The position numbers and the translations under genes are program-made. The notes beneath the pieces were generated by a model. The model was not told the origin of the DNA. It made no database searches and was given only the letters and a program-made list of their open reading frames with translations. 64,000 nt of DNA from Pseudomonas sp. WJP1 (GTDB lineage Bacteria > Pseudomonadota > Gammaproteobacteria > Pseudomonadales > Pseudomonadaceae): positions 2,778,501 to 2,842,500 of the forward strand of contig NZ_CP110128.1 in NCBI RefSeq assembly GCF_028471945.1. The letters are read 5' to 3'. Shown here piece by piece: positions 18,024 through 28,526 of the stretch. The stretch's first letter is position 1. Each line of letters opens with the position of its first letter.

Positions 18024-18707
18024 ATGAGCAAGAAAATGCTGGTGGTACTGACCAGCTTTCCCAAGTATCCCAACCTGGCACGTGCCACTGGCCTTTGGCT
18101 TGGTGAGGCGGTGCACTTCGTCAGAAAAGTCCAGGACGCGGGTTACCAGGTCGACTATGTCAGCCCCAAGGGCGGATACACGCCGATTGATCCCCACAGC
18201 CTGGCAATGGCCGATGAGGGGGATTGGCAGTGGTATCAGGATAAGGCCTTCATGAACCGGTTGGGCGCGACACTTAAGCCAGACCAGGTCAACCCGGCGG
18301 ATTATTCGGTCATCTATTACGCCGGGGGGCATGGCGTGGTCTGGGACTTCCCTGATAACGAGGAGTTGCAGGCCCTCAGCCGCAGCATCTATGAGAACGG
18401 CGGCATCGTGTCGTCTGTCTGCCACGGTGCGGTGGGGTTGCTGAACATCAAACTGTCCGATGGCTCGCTGCTGATTGACGGCAAGGAGGTCACGGGTTTC
18501 TCCAACAATGAAGAGAAGATTGCCGAGCTGGACCAATACGTCCCCTACCTGACCGAGGACGAGATGGTCAAGCGAGGCGCCATCTACAAGAAGGCAGCGG
18601 AGCCATGGGCACCGTTTGCGGTCGCTGACCGGCGTGTCATCACCGGTCAGAACCCCGCCTCCGGCGGTCCTGTCGCCGATCTCGTGCTGAAAGAACTGGC
18701 TCGTTAA
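18024..18707 (+). CDS. DJ-1/PfpI family protein (type 1 glutamine amidotransferase-like)
   Basis: A 227-residue DJ-1/PfpI-superfamily protein of the Hsp31-like group. The nucleophile elbow is SSVCHGAVGLL with the catalytic Cys-His, and YYAGGHGVVWDFPDNEE supplies the usual Gly-rich and acidic surroundings. The ATG at 18024 follows GAGGTGG by four bases. Relatives act as glyoxalases, deglycases or chaperones; the exact activity is not clear here. It lies divergent from the LysR gene and just upstream of a small monooxygenase gene, so the two may answer to one stress signal. Confidence 0.85.
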   Translation: MSKKMLVVLTSFPKYPNLARATGLWLGEAVHFVRKVQDAGYQVDYVSPKGGYTPIDPHSLAMADEGDWQWYQDKAFMNRLGATLKPDQVNPADYSVIYYAGGHGVVWDFPDNEELQALSRSIYENGGIVSSVCHGAVGLLNIKLSDGSLLIDGKEVTGFSNNEEKIAELDQYVPYLTEDEMVKRGAIYKKAAEPWAPFAVADRRVITGQNPASGGPVADLVLKELAR

Positions 18708-18785
18708 GGGCTGCGTTTCCGGCCGCTGCGTTGCTTCCACGCAAAGCACGGGGTGGCCGGTTTTCAACTGGAGCGTTTGGCAGAT

Positions 18786-19085
18786 ATGAATACGCGTGTC
18801 TATGTAATGGCCAGTTTTGTGGTGAAACCGCAAGGCCTTGAGGGGATGCGCGGCGTGCTGGCCGAACTCAGCCGGCAGACGTGCCTGGAGCCTGGTTGTC
18901 TGGAATACGCCTACTATCAATCCCTTGCCAATCCCCTGGAGTTTTCCTCCTTTGAGGTGTGGGAAAGCGCGGAGTCCGAGGCACGGCATTGGCAAACCCG
19001 TCATCTTCAAGCGGCGCTCGCCCAAGCCTCGGACCTGCTGCAAGGTGACGCGCGGATCGTCAAGTATCAGCGCGTCACCGCATAG
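18786..19085 (+). CDS. antibiotic-biosynthesis monooxygenase (ABM) domain protein
   Basis: A 99-residue dimeric ferredoxin-like ABM/YgiN-type protein. The sequence shows the typical VYVMASFVVKPQGLEGMRGVLAELSRQTCLEPGCLEYAYYQSLANPLEFSSFEVWES pattern, then HWQTRHLQAAL. Members act as quinol or small-molecule monooxygenases, or only as binding proteins. It follows the DJ-1/PfpI gene by 78 bases on the same strand and may be co-transcribed. It is convergent with the OprD-type porin gene. Confidence 0.82.
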   Translation: MNTRVYVMASFVVKPQGLEGMRGVLAELSRQTCLEPGCLEYAYYQSLANPLEFSSFEVWESAESEARHWQTRHLQAALAQASDLLQGDARIVKYQRVTA

Positions 19086-19096
19086 CAGCTGTTGGC

Positions 19097-20359
19097 TTAC
19101 CAGAGCGGCAGGGTGTAGCTGACGATCAGGCGATTGTCGTCCAGGTCATTGCCGAAATGGCGGGTACGCACCGTGGCGTTGCGCCATTTGATGCCGAGGT
19201 TCTTCAAGGGGCCTGCTTGCACGACATAGCCAATGTCGGTGTCACGTTCCCACTCGGCGCCTTTCGGCTGGCCGGGGCCCAGGTCGATGTGGTCACCGGT
19301 GAGATAACGGGTCATGAATGTCAGGCCCGGCATGCCAAACACCACAAAGTCGAAGTCGTAACGCAGTTGCCAGGAGCGCTCGTCGCGGTTGGCGAAATCA
19401 CCGAACTGCACGTAGTTGAACAGGTAGGGGTCGCTGCCGGCGATATAGGCATATCCCGTACGGCCTTCCATCTGTTGATAGGCAAATCCCAGGGTATGGC
19501 TCCCATGCTTGTAGCTCAGCAGGGCGCCGTAGGCTTTGTTGTCGATAGGGCTGTTGCCTGCATCGGTTGCCCGTGCGACACGCAGCTCAGTCTTGAGTGA
19601 TTGCAGCGTTCCCAGCGGCTGGGTATGGAGCAGGTTGACGATGTGTTGGCGGTAGATGTCTGTCAGCTCGCCGTAGTGCCAGGCGGTGCTCAACTGGCTA
19701 TTCCACTGATAGCCGGCACCGGCAAAGTTGAATGCGTCGCTGGTCTTGCCGGATTTCACGCCGATGGCGCCGGCACTGCCATTGCTGGCGGACATGTCCT
19801 CATAGTCGGATGAATTGCGCTGGTTGACGCGTTGCAACTGGCCCGCGTCGAGTGTCAGGCCCGCCCATTCCTGAGTGTTCAAATGAGCGCCGCGAAAGGT
19901 TTGCGGCAGCAGGCGGCCATCGTTGTAGGTCACCGAGGGAAGCCTGGGCAAAAGGGTGCCCACCTTGAACACCGTTCGAGAAGCCTTGAACTTGGCGGTC
20001 AGTCCCATCTCGCCGTACTCGTCCTGGGCACGGCGGGTTTCCCGATCCTGCTTGAGCAATTGAGTACCGCTGCGTCCCGGGCCTGAATCGAGCTTCACGC
20101 CCAACAGTCCCAAGGCATCGACCCCGACCCCGATCGGCCCTTCACTGAACCCGGACTCGTAACGCAACAGGAAACCCAGTGCCCATTCTTCGGCTTTTGC
20201 CTGGGGGGCACTGTGCTGGCGGAAGTCCCGGTTCATGTAAAAGTTTCGCAGTTCCAGCGTGGCTTTGCTGTCGGCCATCCACTCGGCGTTGACCGGTGCC
20301 GACAGGGCCAGCGTGCCGCTGACGAGGAATAGAGGGGTCTTGAGGGTCGTTCGGCGCAT
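19097..20359 (-). CDS. OprD-family outer-membrane porin
   Basis: A 420-residue OprD/OccK-type substrate-specific porin. It has a signal peptide ending SAPVNAEW, the family opening LELRNFYMNRDFRQ, an AEEWALGFLLRYESGFSEG segment and the closing strand LIVSYTLPLW. OprD porins take up small carboxylates and amino acids. It lies downstream of the acyl-CoA dehydrogenase gene on the same strand but after a strong terminator, so it has its own promoter or depends on read-through. The position suggests it admits the carboxylic-acid substrate of the neighbouring catabolic genes; this is inference. Confidence 0.92.
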   Translation of the reverse strand: MRRTTLKTPLFLVSGTLALSAPVNAEWMADSKATLELRNFYMNRDFRQHSAPQAKAEEWALGFLLRYESGFSEGPIGVGVDALGLLGVKLDSGPGRSGTQLLKQDRETRRAQDEYGEMGLTAKFKASRTVFKVGTLLPRLPSVTYNDGRLLPQTFRGAHLNTQEWAGLTLDAGQLQRVNQRNSSDYEDMSASNGSAGAIGVKSGKTSDAFNFAGAGYQWNSQLSTAWHYGELTDIYRQHIVNLLHTQPLGTLQSLKTELRVARATDAGNSPIDNKAYGALLSYKHGSHTLGFAYQQMEGRTGYAYIAGSDPYLFNYVQFGDFANRDERSWQLRYDFDFVVFGMPGLTFMTRYLTGDHIDLGPGQPKGAEWERDTDIGYVVQAGPLKNLGIKWRNATVRTRHFGNDLDDNRLIVSYTLPLW

Positions 20360-20487
20360 GCTTGTTGCCTCTTGTTGTTTTTATGGGACAGCCGGGTTCG
20401 TTCGGGACGCATCGTCCCGATGAGAGGGGTCATGAAGGAAGGGATATGCCCGGGTTGCCTGGGTCACATCGCGTGTTGTTGGCCAAT

Positions 20488-20523
20488 AAAAAAGACGCGG
20501 CCCGAATGAGCAAAGACCGCGCC
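20488..20523 (-). terminator. intrinsic terminator after the acyl-CoA dehydrogenase gene
   Basis: On the minus strand GGCGCGG and CCGCGTC form a stem followed by a T6 run, just past the stop codon at 20535. It ends the ligase-DUF485-symporter-dehydrogenase operon. Confidence 0.75.
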
Positions 20524-20534
20524 TTGAAAATCAA

Positions 20535-22307
20535 TCAGAACTGGTCTTCAGCCAATCCGAAGAGTGTGGCGCTGCCGGCTCGAATGCTGGCTTCGAGCCC
20601 CAACGTTCGCGGCAGCAGGCGCTGGAAATAGAATGCCGCCGTGGCCAGTTTGGCGTCATGGAACACCGGGTCTTCGTTGCGCCTGGTGCTGGCCACGGCA
20701 GCCATGCGGGCCCACATGTAGGCATAGGCGACATAGCCAAACAGGTGCAGGTACTCCACGGAGGCGGCGCCCAGCTCATTCGGATTTGTCCTGGCGCTAT
20801 CCATCAGCCAATCGCTGACAGCCAGCAAGCGATCGAGGGCGGCTACCAACTCGCGGCTATAAGGCAGGTTGCAGCCATCGGCAAAAGCCAGGGCTTCGGC
20901 GCAGAACAGGCGCAATGCTGCACCGCCATCGGCAACCACCTTGCGGCCCAGCAGGTCGAGGGCCTGGATGCCATTGGTGCCTTCGTAGATCTGGGCGATG
21001 CGCACGTCACGTACGTACTGCTCCTGGCCCCATTCGCGGATGTAGCCGTGGCCTCCGAAGACTTGTTGGCCATTCACGCAACTTTCCAGTCCGGTATCCG
21101 TGAAGAAGGCCTTGGCCACCGGGGTGAGCAATGCCGCCAGGGCGCCGGAGCGCTGACGTTCCCCAGGGTCTTCGGCGAACCGGGCGAGGTCTAGTTGCTG
21201 GCCGACGTAACAGGCAAAGGCGCGACCGCCTTCGGTGAGTGCTTTCATGCCAAGCAGCATACGCCGGACATCGGGATGAACGATGATCGGGTCGGCGGCC
21301 TTGTCGATGGCCACAGCGCCGCCCGGCGCCCGACTCTGCAAGCGTTCTCGGGCATATCGTATGGCGGCCTGGTAGGAGCCCTCTGCGCAGCCGATGCCCT
21401 GGATGCCGATGGACAGGCGCTCGTAGTTCATCATGGTGAACATCGCCGCCATGCCTTTGTTGGCTTCGCCAATCAGGTAACCGGTGGCGCCATCGAAGTT
21501 CATCACGCAGGTGGCTGAGGCCTTGATACCCATTTTGTGTTCGATGGCGCCGCAACTCAGCGCATTGCGCGCGCCAAGGCTGCCATCGGCATTGACCAGG
21601 ACCTTGGGCACCAGGAACAGCGAAATGCCCTTTGCTCCGGGCGCGGCGTCCGGCAGCTTCGCCAGCACCAGGTGAATGATGTTCTCGGTCAGGTCCTGCT
21701 CGCCTCCGGTGATGAATATCTTGCTGCCGCTGATGCGATAACCACCCCCTGCCTGAGGCTCGGCCCGGGTGCGCAGCAGGCCCAGATCGGTGCCGGCGTG
21801 AGGTTCGGTCAGGCACATGGAGCCGGCCCAGCGACCTGCATACATCGGCGGCAGGTAGGTGGCTCGCAAATCCGCGCTGGCGTGGGCATCGATCGCCAGG
21901 CATGCGCCGGACGAAAGCGTCGAATAGAGGGCAAAGCTGGTGTTGGCGGCGTAGAGCATTTCCTCGACCTGCACAGCCAGCATCTTTGGCATGCCCATGC
22001 CGTCATGGTCGGGGTTGCCACTCAGGCCCACCCAGCCACCTTCGATGTAAGTGGCGTAGGCCTCCTTGAAACCGGACGGGGTGGTGACCGTTCCCGCGTG
22101 CCACCGCGCACCTTCCTCGTCGCCGCTACGGTTGAGCGGGGCGATGAGCTGCCCGGTGACCTTTGCCGCTTCCTCGAGGATGGCATTGGCGGTATCGGCA
22201 TCGACCCGCTCTTCCAGTGCTGGCAGGCGCGCCCAGAGTGCCGGCGCGTCGAAGACTTCATGCAGGACAAAGCGCATGTCGCGCAGTGGGGCGTTGTAGG
22301 TGTTCAT
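20535..22307 (-). CDS. acyl-CoA dehydrogenase, long form (DmdC-like)
   Basis: A 590-residue FAD-dependent acyl-CoA dehydrogenase of the longer class that includes 3-methylthiopropionyl-CoA dehydrogenase DmdC. It carries the N-terminal extension, the FAD motif MCLTEPHAGTDLG, the helical domain with YERLSIGIQGIGCAEGSYQAAI, and IAQIYEGTNGIQALDLLGRKVV near residue 450, where the Glu of YEG is the catalytic base. An extra C-terminal helical domain follows. It is the last gene of the operon that starts with the acyl-CoA ligase at 26039, 46 bases after the symporter. It would oxidise the alpha-beta bond of an acyl-CoA intermediate. Confidence 0.9.
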   Translation of the reverse strand: MNTYNAPLRDMRFVLHEVFDAPALWARLPALEERVDADTANAILEEAAKVTGQLIAPLNRSGDEEGARWHAGTVTTPSGFKEAYATYIEGGWVGLSGNPDHDGMGMPKMLAVQVEEMLYAANTSFALYSTLSSGACLAIDAHASADLRATYLPPMYAGRWAGSMCLTEPHAGTDLGLLRTRAEPQAGGGYRISGSKIFITGGEQDLTENIIHLVLAKLPDAAPGAKGISLFLVPKVLVNADGSLGARNALSCGAIEHKMGIKASATCVMNFDGATGYLIGEANKGMAAMFTMMNYERLSIGIQGIGCAEGSYQAAIRYARERLQSRAPGGAVAIDKAADPIIVHPDVRRMLLGMKALTEGGRAFACYVGQQLDLARFAEDPGERQRSGALAALLTPVAKAFFTDTGLESCVNGQQVFGGHGYIREWGQEQYVRDVRIAQIYEGTNGIQALDLLGRKVVADGGAALRLFCAEALAFADGCNLPYSRELVAALDRLLAVSDWLMDSARTNPNELGAASVEYLHLFGYVAYAYMWARMAAVASTRRNEDPVFHDAKLATAAFYFQRLLPRTLGLEASIRAGSATLFGLAEDQF

Positions 22308-22353
22308 GTTCGGTATCTCGGCGATGAGAAGGGGGCACGGCAGCCCCCGATGG

Positions 22354-24018
22354 TCAGTGGGAGGAGGCCGTGGCTATGCCCAGGCCGGTTTCGGCGCGGA
22401 TCTTCTGGTCGTCGAAACCATCCCGATCCTTTTGCGCCTGGGCGCTGCGATCGAGCCTGGACACCAGGACAATCACCAGGAAAGCCACCGGCATCGAAAA
22501 CAGGGCCGGGTGGTCATACGGGAAGACGGCGCGGGCGTGGCCCAGCACAGTGACCCAGACCGTCGGTGAGAGAATGACCAGGGTCAGTGCCGAGGCGAGC
22601 CCGGCCAGGCCGCCGCAGATGGCCCCGCGCGTCGTCAGGCCTTTCCAGTACATGGCCATGATCAACACGGGAAAGTTGGCCGAAGCGGCGATGCCGAAAG
22701 TCAGTCCCACCAGGAAGGCGATGTTCACCTGTTCGAAGAGGATGCCCAGGCCGATGGCAATCACCCCCAGCCCGATGACCGCCAGGCGCGTGACACGCAT
22801 CTCCTGCTTTTCGCTGGCATTGCCCTGTTTGAAAACCGTCAGGTAAAGGTCGTGGGAGATGGCCGAGGCCCCGGCGAGGGTGAGGCCGGCGACGACGGCA
22901 AGAATCGTCGCAAAAGCCACCGCCGACAGGAAACCGAGAAACAGGTCCCCACCCACGGCCTGGGCCAGGTGCATGGCCACCATATTGCTGCCGCCCACCA
23001 GCGCACCGCCCGGCTTGCCGTCCACGAAATAGTGCGGATCGGTGCCGACGATGACGATGGCGGCGTAGCCCAGCACGCAAACAATCAGAAAGAAGAAGCC
23101 GATGAAGCCCGAGGCATAGAACACCGATTTGCGCGCTTCCTTGGCATTGGCCACCGTGAAAAAGCGCATGAGGATGTGCGGCAGCCCGGCGAGGCCGAAC
23201 ACCAGGCCGAGGGCCATGGAGGCGACATTGACCGGGTTAGACAGCATGGAACCGGGCCCCATGATGTTCCAGCCGCTGGCGTGGACCTCCACGGCACGCC
23301 TGGCCAGTGTCTCCAGGCTGAAGTCGAACTGAGCCAGGGCCAGGAGCATCAAGGTCGTACCGCCGGCCAGCAGCAGAACCGCCTTGGTGATTTGGACCCA
23401 GGTGGTGGCGAGCATGCCGCCGAACACCACGTAGACCAGCATCAGCACGCCGACCACCACGACGGCCACCGAGTAGTCGAGTCCGAATAGCAGCTTGATC
23501 AGTTGCCCGGCGCCGACCATCTGCAGCAGCAAATAGCAGCAGACAACCGTCAACGAACCGCAGGCGGCCAGCACCCGGATTTTGCGCTGATCGAGGCGGA
23601 ACGAAACAATGTCGGCAAAGGTGTAGCGCCCCAGGTTACGCAGGCGTTCGGCCATCAGGAACGTAAGCACCGGCCAGCCGACAAAGAAGCCGATGACATA
23701 GATGAAACCGTCATAGCCCTTGGTAAACACCAGGCTGGACAACCCCAGCAATGTCGAAGCGGACATGTAGTCACCGGCAATCGCCAGTCCGTTCTGCCAT
23801 CCGCTGATGCCGCCCCCGGCGGTATAAAAATCGTGGGCCGAGCGGGTGCGGCGCGACGCCCACCAGGTAATCAGCAGCGTCGCCAGGACAAAGATGAAGA
23901 AAATACCGATCGCATGAAGATTCATCGGTTGCCTGGAGGCACTGATCGTGTCGGCGTGAGCCAACAGGGGCAGGGCTGGCAGGCAGGTGGCAAGCGCAAG
24001 TGACAGAGGACGGTTCAT
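22354..24018 (-). CDS. cation/acetate-type symporter (ActP/LvaF-like)
   Basis: A 554-residue SLC5-type sodium:solute symporter close to acetate permease ActP. It has a signal-like first segment ([16 protein letters not shown]), about 13 membrane spans, the family motif [28 protein letters not shown] and [11 protein letters not shown]. The start at 24018 overlaps the stop of the DUF485 gene (ATGA), the usual coupling of yjcH and actP. Its role is proton- or sodium-driven uptake of a short carboxylic acid. In the P. putida levulinate cluster LvaF is of the same family. Confidence 0.92.
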   Translation of the reverse strand: MNRPLSLALATCLPALPLLAHADTISASRQPMNLHAIGIFFIFVLATLLITWWASRRTRSAHDFYTAGGGISGWQNGLAIAGDYMSASTLLGLSSLVFTKGYDGFIYVIGFFVGWPVLTFLMAERLRNLGRYTFADIVSFRLDQRKIRVLAACGSLTVVCCYLLLQMVGAGQLIKLLFGLDYSVAVVVVGVLMLVYVVFGGMLATTWVQITKAVLLLAGGTTLMLLALAQFDFSLETLARRAVEVHASGWNIMGPGSMLSNPVNVASMALGLVFGLAGLPHILMRFFTVANAKEARKSVFYASGFIGFFFLIVCVLGYAAIVIVGTDPHYFVDGKPGGALVGGSNMVAMHLAQAVGGDLFLGFLSAVAFATILAVVAGLTLAGASAISHDLYLTVFKQGNASEKQEMRVTRLAVIGLGVIAIGLGILFEQVNIAFLVGLTFGIAASANFPVLIMAMYWKGLTTRGAICGGLAGLASALTLVILSPTVWVTVLGHARAVFPYDHPALFSMPVAFLVIVLVSRLDRSAQAQKDRDGFDDQKIRAETGLGIATASSH

Positions 24019-24344
24019 GGGCGGCACTCCTGGACGATTTGCTCGCTGAGGCTGTCGAAGCGGGTGTTGGCGCGATGGACATACCAGCCGGTGAGCAGCC
24101 AGGAAACCAGGATGATCAATGCGCCCAGCGGCATTCCCAGTGTCAGGTGGCTGCCGGGGTAAAGCGGCGTATGCAGGACTTCAGGCAGGCATGCAGCGAC
24201 CGCCATGAACACAAAATAGGCGCTCAGCACCAAGGCACTGAGTAGCCAGGAGGTGCGTGAACGAGACCTGCTCAGGACAATGAAACGCGGACTCTTGCGG
24301 ATGCGACTGTAGTGATCGCAAAGCTGCTCAGCGGTATCGGACAT
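24015..24344 (-). CDS. DUF485 membrane protein (YjcH/LvaG-like)
   Basis: A 109-residue inner-membrane protein with two spans ([19 protein letters not shown] and [18 protein letters not shown]) and the DUF485 start [17 protein letters not shown]. The gene always travels with ActP-type symporters and is translationally coupled to it here. Its exact role is unknown; it may help the symporter assemble or work. GGAGG lies five bases before the ATG. Confidence 0.88.
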   Translation of the reverse strand: MSDTAEQLCDHYSRIRKSPRFIVLSRSRSRTSWLLSALVLSAYFVFMAVAACLPEVLHTPLYPGSHLTLGMPLGALIILVSWLLTGWYVHRANTRFDSLSEQIVQECRP

Positions 24345-24428
24345 GGTGCCTCCGTTTATTTTTGTTGTAGGGCTGCCGTGCGGCCTGACGTGTGCCAGGC
24401 CGTGGATGGATCAAAAGAAGGGGGCCGG

Positions 24429-26039
24429 TTATGGCCAGACAAAATCCGCGAAGTGCTCGCGAAGGGTTTTCTTGCTGACCTTGCCGGTCGCCGTGTGTGG
24501 CAGTTCGCGCACAAGCGCGCTCGCATCCGGTAACCACCATTTGGGTATCTTGCCTTCGAGGAACGCCAGGAGCTCCTGATGGCTGGGGGCGTTATCGGGT
24601 TGTCGGCAGACGATCACCAGTAACGGACGCTCGCTCCAGACAGGATGCGTAACTCCGATGACCGCGGCTTGGGCAATGTCCGGGTGAGCCATGATCGCGT
24701 TTTCGATTTCCACCGAGCAGATCCACTCACCACCGGACTTGATCATGTCTTTGATTCTGTCAGTGATTTGCAGGTAGCCATGGTCATCGAGGGTGGCGAT
24801 ATCTCCGGTGTCGAACCAGCCCTCCCGGGTTGCCTGGCCGTAGTAACCGCTGCTGACCCACGGACCGCGCACTTGCAGCGCGCCGCAGGCGATCCCGTCA
24901 TGGGCCACCGGTTCGCCCGCTTCGTCGATCAGGCGCATTTCAACGCCGAACAGTGCGCGTCCGGACTTGAGTAACTGCTGGCCTCGGTCCTCATCACCCA
25001 GTGTGTCGTACCAGGGTTGGTAGCGGTTATAGCTGCCCATCGGGCTCATCTCGGTCATTCCCCAGCCATTCTCCAGGGCAACGCCGTGGGCGCCCATCGC
25101 CTGGATCAGCGAAAGAGGGCAGGCGGCGCCTCCCGTGACGGCACGTTTGAGGCTGGGTATCTGCTGATCGTTTGCATGCAGGTACTGGCTGATGTTGGCC
25201 CAAAGGGTGGGCACGCCCAGCGAGAAGGTCACCGCCTCTTCGTTGATCAGCCTTACCATGGCGCCGGCATCTCCCACGCGCGCACCCGGCAACACCAGCT
25301 TGGCGCCCACCATGGCCGCGTTGTAGGGCATTCCCCACGCGTTGACATGGAACATCGGGACCATTGGCATGACAACATCAATGGCCCGCAGCCCGACATT
25401 GTCCGCCATGTTCTGTGCCATTCCATGAAGGACGGTGCTGCGGTGACTGGTCAGCACGCCCTTCGGGTTCCCGGTGGTGCCGGAGGTGTAGCAAAGTCCG
25501 CAGGCCAGTTGCTCGTCGAGTTCGGGCCAGGTGTAACGGTCTGAAGCGCTATCGAGCAATTGTTCATAGCAGAGCAGGTTGGGCAGGCTGCTTGGCGGCA
25601 GTTCGTCGAGGCCGCACAGGACCACAAAATGGCGCACGCAAGACAGCCGGGCCTGAAGGCTCTCGACCAATGGTATGAACTGCGGATCGATGAACAGCAC
25701 ATCATCCTGTGCATGCTCGATGATGTAGGCGATCTGTTCCGGGAACAGCTTGGGATTGATGGTGTGGCAAACACGGCCCGAACACGGCACCGCGTAATGC
25801 AGCTCGAAGTGTCGGTGATCGTTCCAGGCCAGGGTACCCACGCGGGCACCGGCAGGGCTGTCGAGATCATCGAGTACATTGGCCAGTCGACGAGCGCGAG
25901 CGAAGGCCTCTGTGTAGGTGTACCGATGGACGCGTCCATCGGCGGACAGCGAAACGATTTCGCTATGGGCAGCAACCTGTTCGACGTGCCGCATGATGGC
26001 GGCAATACCCAGGTTGAAGTTCATCATTAAGCCTTGCAC
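24429..26039 (-). CDS. acyl-CoA synthetase, LvaE/DmdB-like
   Basis: A 536-residue AMP-forming acyl-CoA ligase. The P-loop-like motif is LCYTSGTTGNPKGV, with ENGWGMTEMSPMG (A5), GWFDTGDIATLDDHGYLQITDRIKDMIKSGGEWI (A7-A8 hinge) and TATGKVSKKTLREHF (A10 Lys). It activates a short or medium carboxylic acid to its CoA ester, the first step of the pathway. The start is a GTG at 26039, supported by AGGAGGT five bases upstream; the two internal ATGs lack such a site. It heads the operon behind a sigma-54 promoter at 26118-26132. Confidence 0.92.
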   Translation of the reverse strand: MQGLMMNFNLGIAAIMRHVEQVAAHSEIVSLSADGRVHRYTYTEAFARARRLANVLDDLDSPAGARVGTLAWNDHRHFELHYAVPCSGRVCHTINPKLFPEQIAYIIEHAQDDVLFIDPQFIPLVESLQARLSCVRHFVVLCGLDELPPSSLPNLLCYEQLLDSASDRYTWPELDEQLACGLCYTSGTTGNPKGVLTSHRSTVLHGMAQNMADNVGLRAIDVVMPMVPMFHVNAWGMPYNAAMVGAKLVLPGARVGDAGAMVRLINEEAVTFSLGVPTLWANISQYLHANDQQIPSLKRAVTGGAACPLSLIQAMGAHGVALENGWGMTEMSPMGSYNRYQPWYDTLGDEDRGQQLLKSGRALFGVEMRLIDEAGEPVAHDGIACGALQVRGPWVSSGYYGQATREGWFDTGDIATLDDHGYLQITDRIKDMIKSGGEWICSVEIENAIMAHPDIAQAAVIGVTHPVWSERPLLVIVCRQPDNAPSHQELLAFLEGKIPKWWLPDASALVRELPHTATGKVSKKTLREHFADFVWP

Positions 26040-26117
26040 AGGCGACCTCCTGCCTTGTTCTTATTGGTATGGGCCATGGGTTTCCAACCTCGAAACCGGG
26101 CCCTCCCCAGTGTGAGA

Positions 26118-26132
26118 GCAATGGCTGTGCCA
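26118..26132 (-). promoter_or_regulatory. sigma-54 promoter of the acyl-CoA ligase operon
   Basis: TGGCAC-AGCCA-TTGC on the minus strand matches the -24/-12 consensus (TGGCAC-N5-TTGC) exactly and lies about 80 bases upstream of the ligase start. A sigma-54 promoter needs an AAA+ activator; one is encoded next door at 26310-28277. Confidence 0.8.
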
Positions 26133-26240
26133 ATCGGCAATGCAGGTCATCTTTTCTGGATATTAATGTTTAAAATCAATTGGATAGAAATTGAGGACGA
26201 AGATCGCTCGGCTTCGGGATCTCGCCTGGCGACCCAGGCC

Positions 26241-26289
26241 ATTTCAAACCTGGAACGAAATTTCAAGGATGCGTTTTCATCATTGAAAT
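26241..26289. promoter_or_regulatory. activator-binding half-sites (UAS) for the ligase promoter
   Basis: ATTTCAA occurs at 26241-26247 and 26260-26266 and its inverse TTGAAAT at 26283-26289, about 110-160 bases upstream of the sigma-54 promoter. The same half-site forms the palindrome at 28345-28364 and recurs near 33862-33932. Confidence 0.6.
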
Positions 26290-26309
26290 GATCAACGCAT
26301 GCCTCGATG

Positions 26310-28277
26310 TCACCGCGCAGGCGTGGTGCGCAGTCGTCGCCAGAGGGTGGTCCGACTGATGCCAAGCCGTCGGGCCGCCTCATCCATATCGCCATCGCAG
26401 GCATCCACGACTTGCCTGACATGCGCGATTTCGCTGGCTTTGCCGATACTGCGCAGGTCGGCACCTGGCAGCTGCGGGCTGGCAGGCCGGGCTTGCAAGT
26501 CGTCACCTTCAAACAGTTCGGGGAACAGGGTAGGCAGCGTCCCCGCCGATTGCCGATCATTAAGTTCGTGGGCCGACAAGGCGGCGCGTTCGATGATGTT
26601 CTCCAGCTCACGAATATTGCCCGGCCAGCGATGCTTGAGCAGATAAGGCATCAGCTGCTGGAGGTGCTGCTGATCGAAGGCCATGGCTTCAGGACGCCGG
26701 GGGATTTTTTGCAGGATGGCCTGCGCCAGGGGGGCAATATCCTGGGGACGCTCGCGCAACGGTGGAACGGCCAGGCGCAGAATGTTGAGTCGGTAATACA
26801 GGTCTTCGCGGAAACGACCGTCACCGATGCGTTCGCGCAAGTCGCAATGGGTGGCGCCAATGACCCTGATATCCACGGGGGTTGGCTCAGAGGCACCGAG
26901 CCGCAGCACTTCGCGCTCTTGCAGCACGCGCAGCAAACGGGTCTGAAGGGACACCGGCATGTCGCCGATTTCGTCGAGGAACAGTGTGCCGGTGTGCGCG
27001 GTTTCGATCAGGCCGATCTTGCCGCCCTTGCGTGAGCCGGTAAAGGCACCTTCCTCGTAGCCGAAAAGCTCGCTCTCGAGCAAGGTCTCGGGGAAGGCCG
27101 CGCAGTTGATCGCGACAAAGGGGCCGGGCTGGCGCGGGCTGGCATTGTGCAGGCTCTGGGCGAGCAGTTCCTTGCCCGTGCCGCTTTCCCCGGTGATCAA
27201 TACGGTGGAATCGGTCAGGGCATAGCCTTGGGCCAGGCGCAGCATGTCGCGAAACGCCGGCGTGTCACCGAGGATCTGGTCGAAGTGGTAGCGAGCCGTG
27301 AACTGCCGCGGGCGCACCTGGGCACGAATGCGGCGATCGGCACGCTGGATGACAGTGGTTTCCTGGCACGTGATGATGACGCCATCGGTCTTGCCATTCT
27401 CGATGATGGGGCTGACGTTGGCGGCCAGGGTTTTGTTGCCCACCTTGAGGATGCGACTTTCTTCGGTCTCACCGCTGCTCAGGACTTGCGAAATGTTCAG
27501 GTCGGGCAGCACCTCGCCGATCGGCCGTTCATGGGCCCATTCGCTGGAGATGCCCAGAAAGCTCGCCATCTTGGGGTTGAGCGATTGCACCCGGCCATTG
27601 GCGTCGATCGCGATCACCCCGTCGGTCAGGTTGCGCAATACGGCATTCAGGCGTTGTTGCTGGATCAGCGCCAGCGTGCGGCTGCGACATATGGCCAAGG
27701 CATCTTCAAGCGTTCTGCGCACGGCATCGGCGTTCAGCGCCAACACGCCTTGGGCGCCCGCTTCCTCGGCCACTTCGACGGCGGTGGAGGAGCCGACGAT
27801 CACCCCATAGCCAGCGTCCATCAGCTCGCGGATTTGCTGGCGTGCTTCCTCGAAGCTGGTGTAGGTGGCCTGGCGAATATCGACCGTGAACAGCGATGCC
27901 ATGGCCTCCAGTTCCGGATGAGTGTGCTGGAAACTGAGAATGCCGACCTTGGTGGCCCTGGCCCTTGCCAGGTCGAGCGCGCGAATCAAATCGTATTCGC
28001 CCATGCGGATTGAAAGGATCGTGGTCGACAGGTGTCGGCGCAAGTAATCGGCTGTGGCGCCAGAACAGATGATCATGTCGACATCACCCCGGCTTTCCAA
28101 CTCCCGTCCCGTGGCCAGGAGCTCGGTGACGGTCGTTTCCACGATCTCCAGTTGCGTGCGGTTCAAGTAATCCGGTACGACCTGCTGGACGATCCGTGCC
28201 ATGCGGCTTGGGCCTTCCGGGGTGCGTAGATGGGTGATCAGGGCGACGACGCGGGGCAGGTAATGTTCGGTAGGCAT
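26310..28277 (-). CDS. sigma-54-dependent activator, PrpR-like sensor domain
   Basis: A 655-residue activator in four parts: a PrpR-N-type sensor domain ([12 protein letters not shown] to about residue 170), a PAS domain ([30 protein letters not shown]), an AAA+ domain with Walker A GESGTGKE, the sigma-54 contact loop GAFTGS (usually GAFTGA) and Walker [11 protein letters not shown], and a Fis-type helix-turn-helix ([19 protein letters not shown]). The start at 28277 removes a 37-residue extension of unlikely composition. It lies between two sigma-54 operons and is the natural activator of both, comparable to LvaR of P. putida. The ligand is unknown. Confidence 0.9.
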   Translation of the reverse strand: MPTEHYLPRVVALITHLRTPEGPSRMARIVQQVVPDYLNRTQLEIVETTVTELLATGRELESRGDVDMIICSGATADYLRRHLSTTILSIRMGEYDLIRALDLARARATKVGILSFQHTHPELEAMASLFTVDIRQATYTSFEEARQQIRELMDAGYGVIVGSSTAVEVAEEAGAQGVLALNADAVRRTLEDALAICRSRTLALIQQQRLNAVLRNLTDGVIAIDANGRVQSLNPKMASFLGISSEWAHERPIGEVLPDLNISQVLSSGETEESRILKVGNKTLAANVSPIIENGKTDGVIITCQETTVIQRADRRIRAQVRPRQFTARYHFDQILGDTPAFRDMLRLAQGYALTDSTVLITGESGTGKELLAQSLHNASPRQPGPFVAINCAAFPETLLESELFGYEEGAFTGSRKGGKIGLIETAHTGTLFLDEIGDMPVSLQTRLLRVLQEREVLRLGASEPTPVDIRVIGATHCDLRERIGDGRFREDLYYRLNILRLAVPPLRERPQDIAPLAQAILQKIPRRPEAMAFDQQHLQQLMPYLLKHRWPGNIRELENIIERAALSAHELNDRQSAGTLPTLFPELFEGDDLQARPASPQLPGADLRSIGKASEIAHVRQVVDACDGDMDEAARRLGISRTTLWRRLRTTPAR

Positions 28278-28344
28278 GGGGTATTGCGCTCTCTGGAGCA
28301 AGCCGGATTCAAGGCGCTTGTTGATCGTGGTTATTCTTTTCCAT

Positions 28345-28364
28345 GTTGAAATAAAGATTTCAAC
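28345..28364. promoter_or_regulatory. palindromic UAS of the central activator
   Basis: GTTGAAAT-AAAG-ATTTCAAC, a perfect 8-base inverted repeat. It lies about 68 bases upstream of the activator start and about 106-125 bases upstream of the sigma-54 promoter at 28470. It fits a binding site for the activator with possible autoregulation. Confidence 0.65.
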
Positions 28365-28469
28365 TCTGCAATCGATGGCTGTCGGCAAGGTCCGGGGTGG
28401 ATTGATTTGTAGTTCTTAAGTGATTGTTTTTAAAAATAAAAAATAAATAGCAGGCGCATGTTTTGAATC

Positions 28470-28484
28470 TGGCGCGGCTCTTGC
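28470..28484 (+). promoter_or_regulatory. sigma-54 promoter of the kinase operon
   Basis: TGGCGC-GGCTC-TTGC matches the -24/-12 consensus with one difference (TGGCGC for TGGCAC) and lies about 43 bases before the kinase start codon at 28527. Confidence 0.72.
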
Positions 28485-28526
28485 TCTTACCCCACACAGG
28501 TCAATACCTATGGGACAGAGCCAACC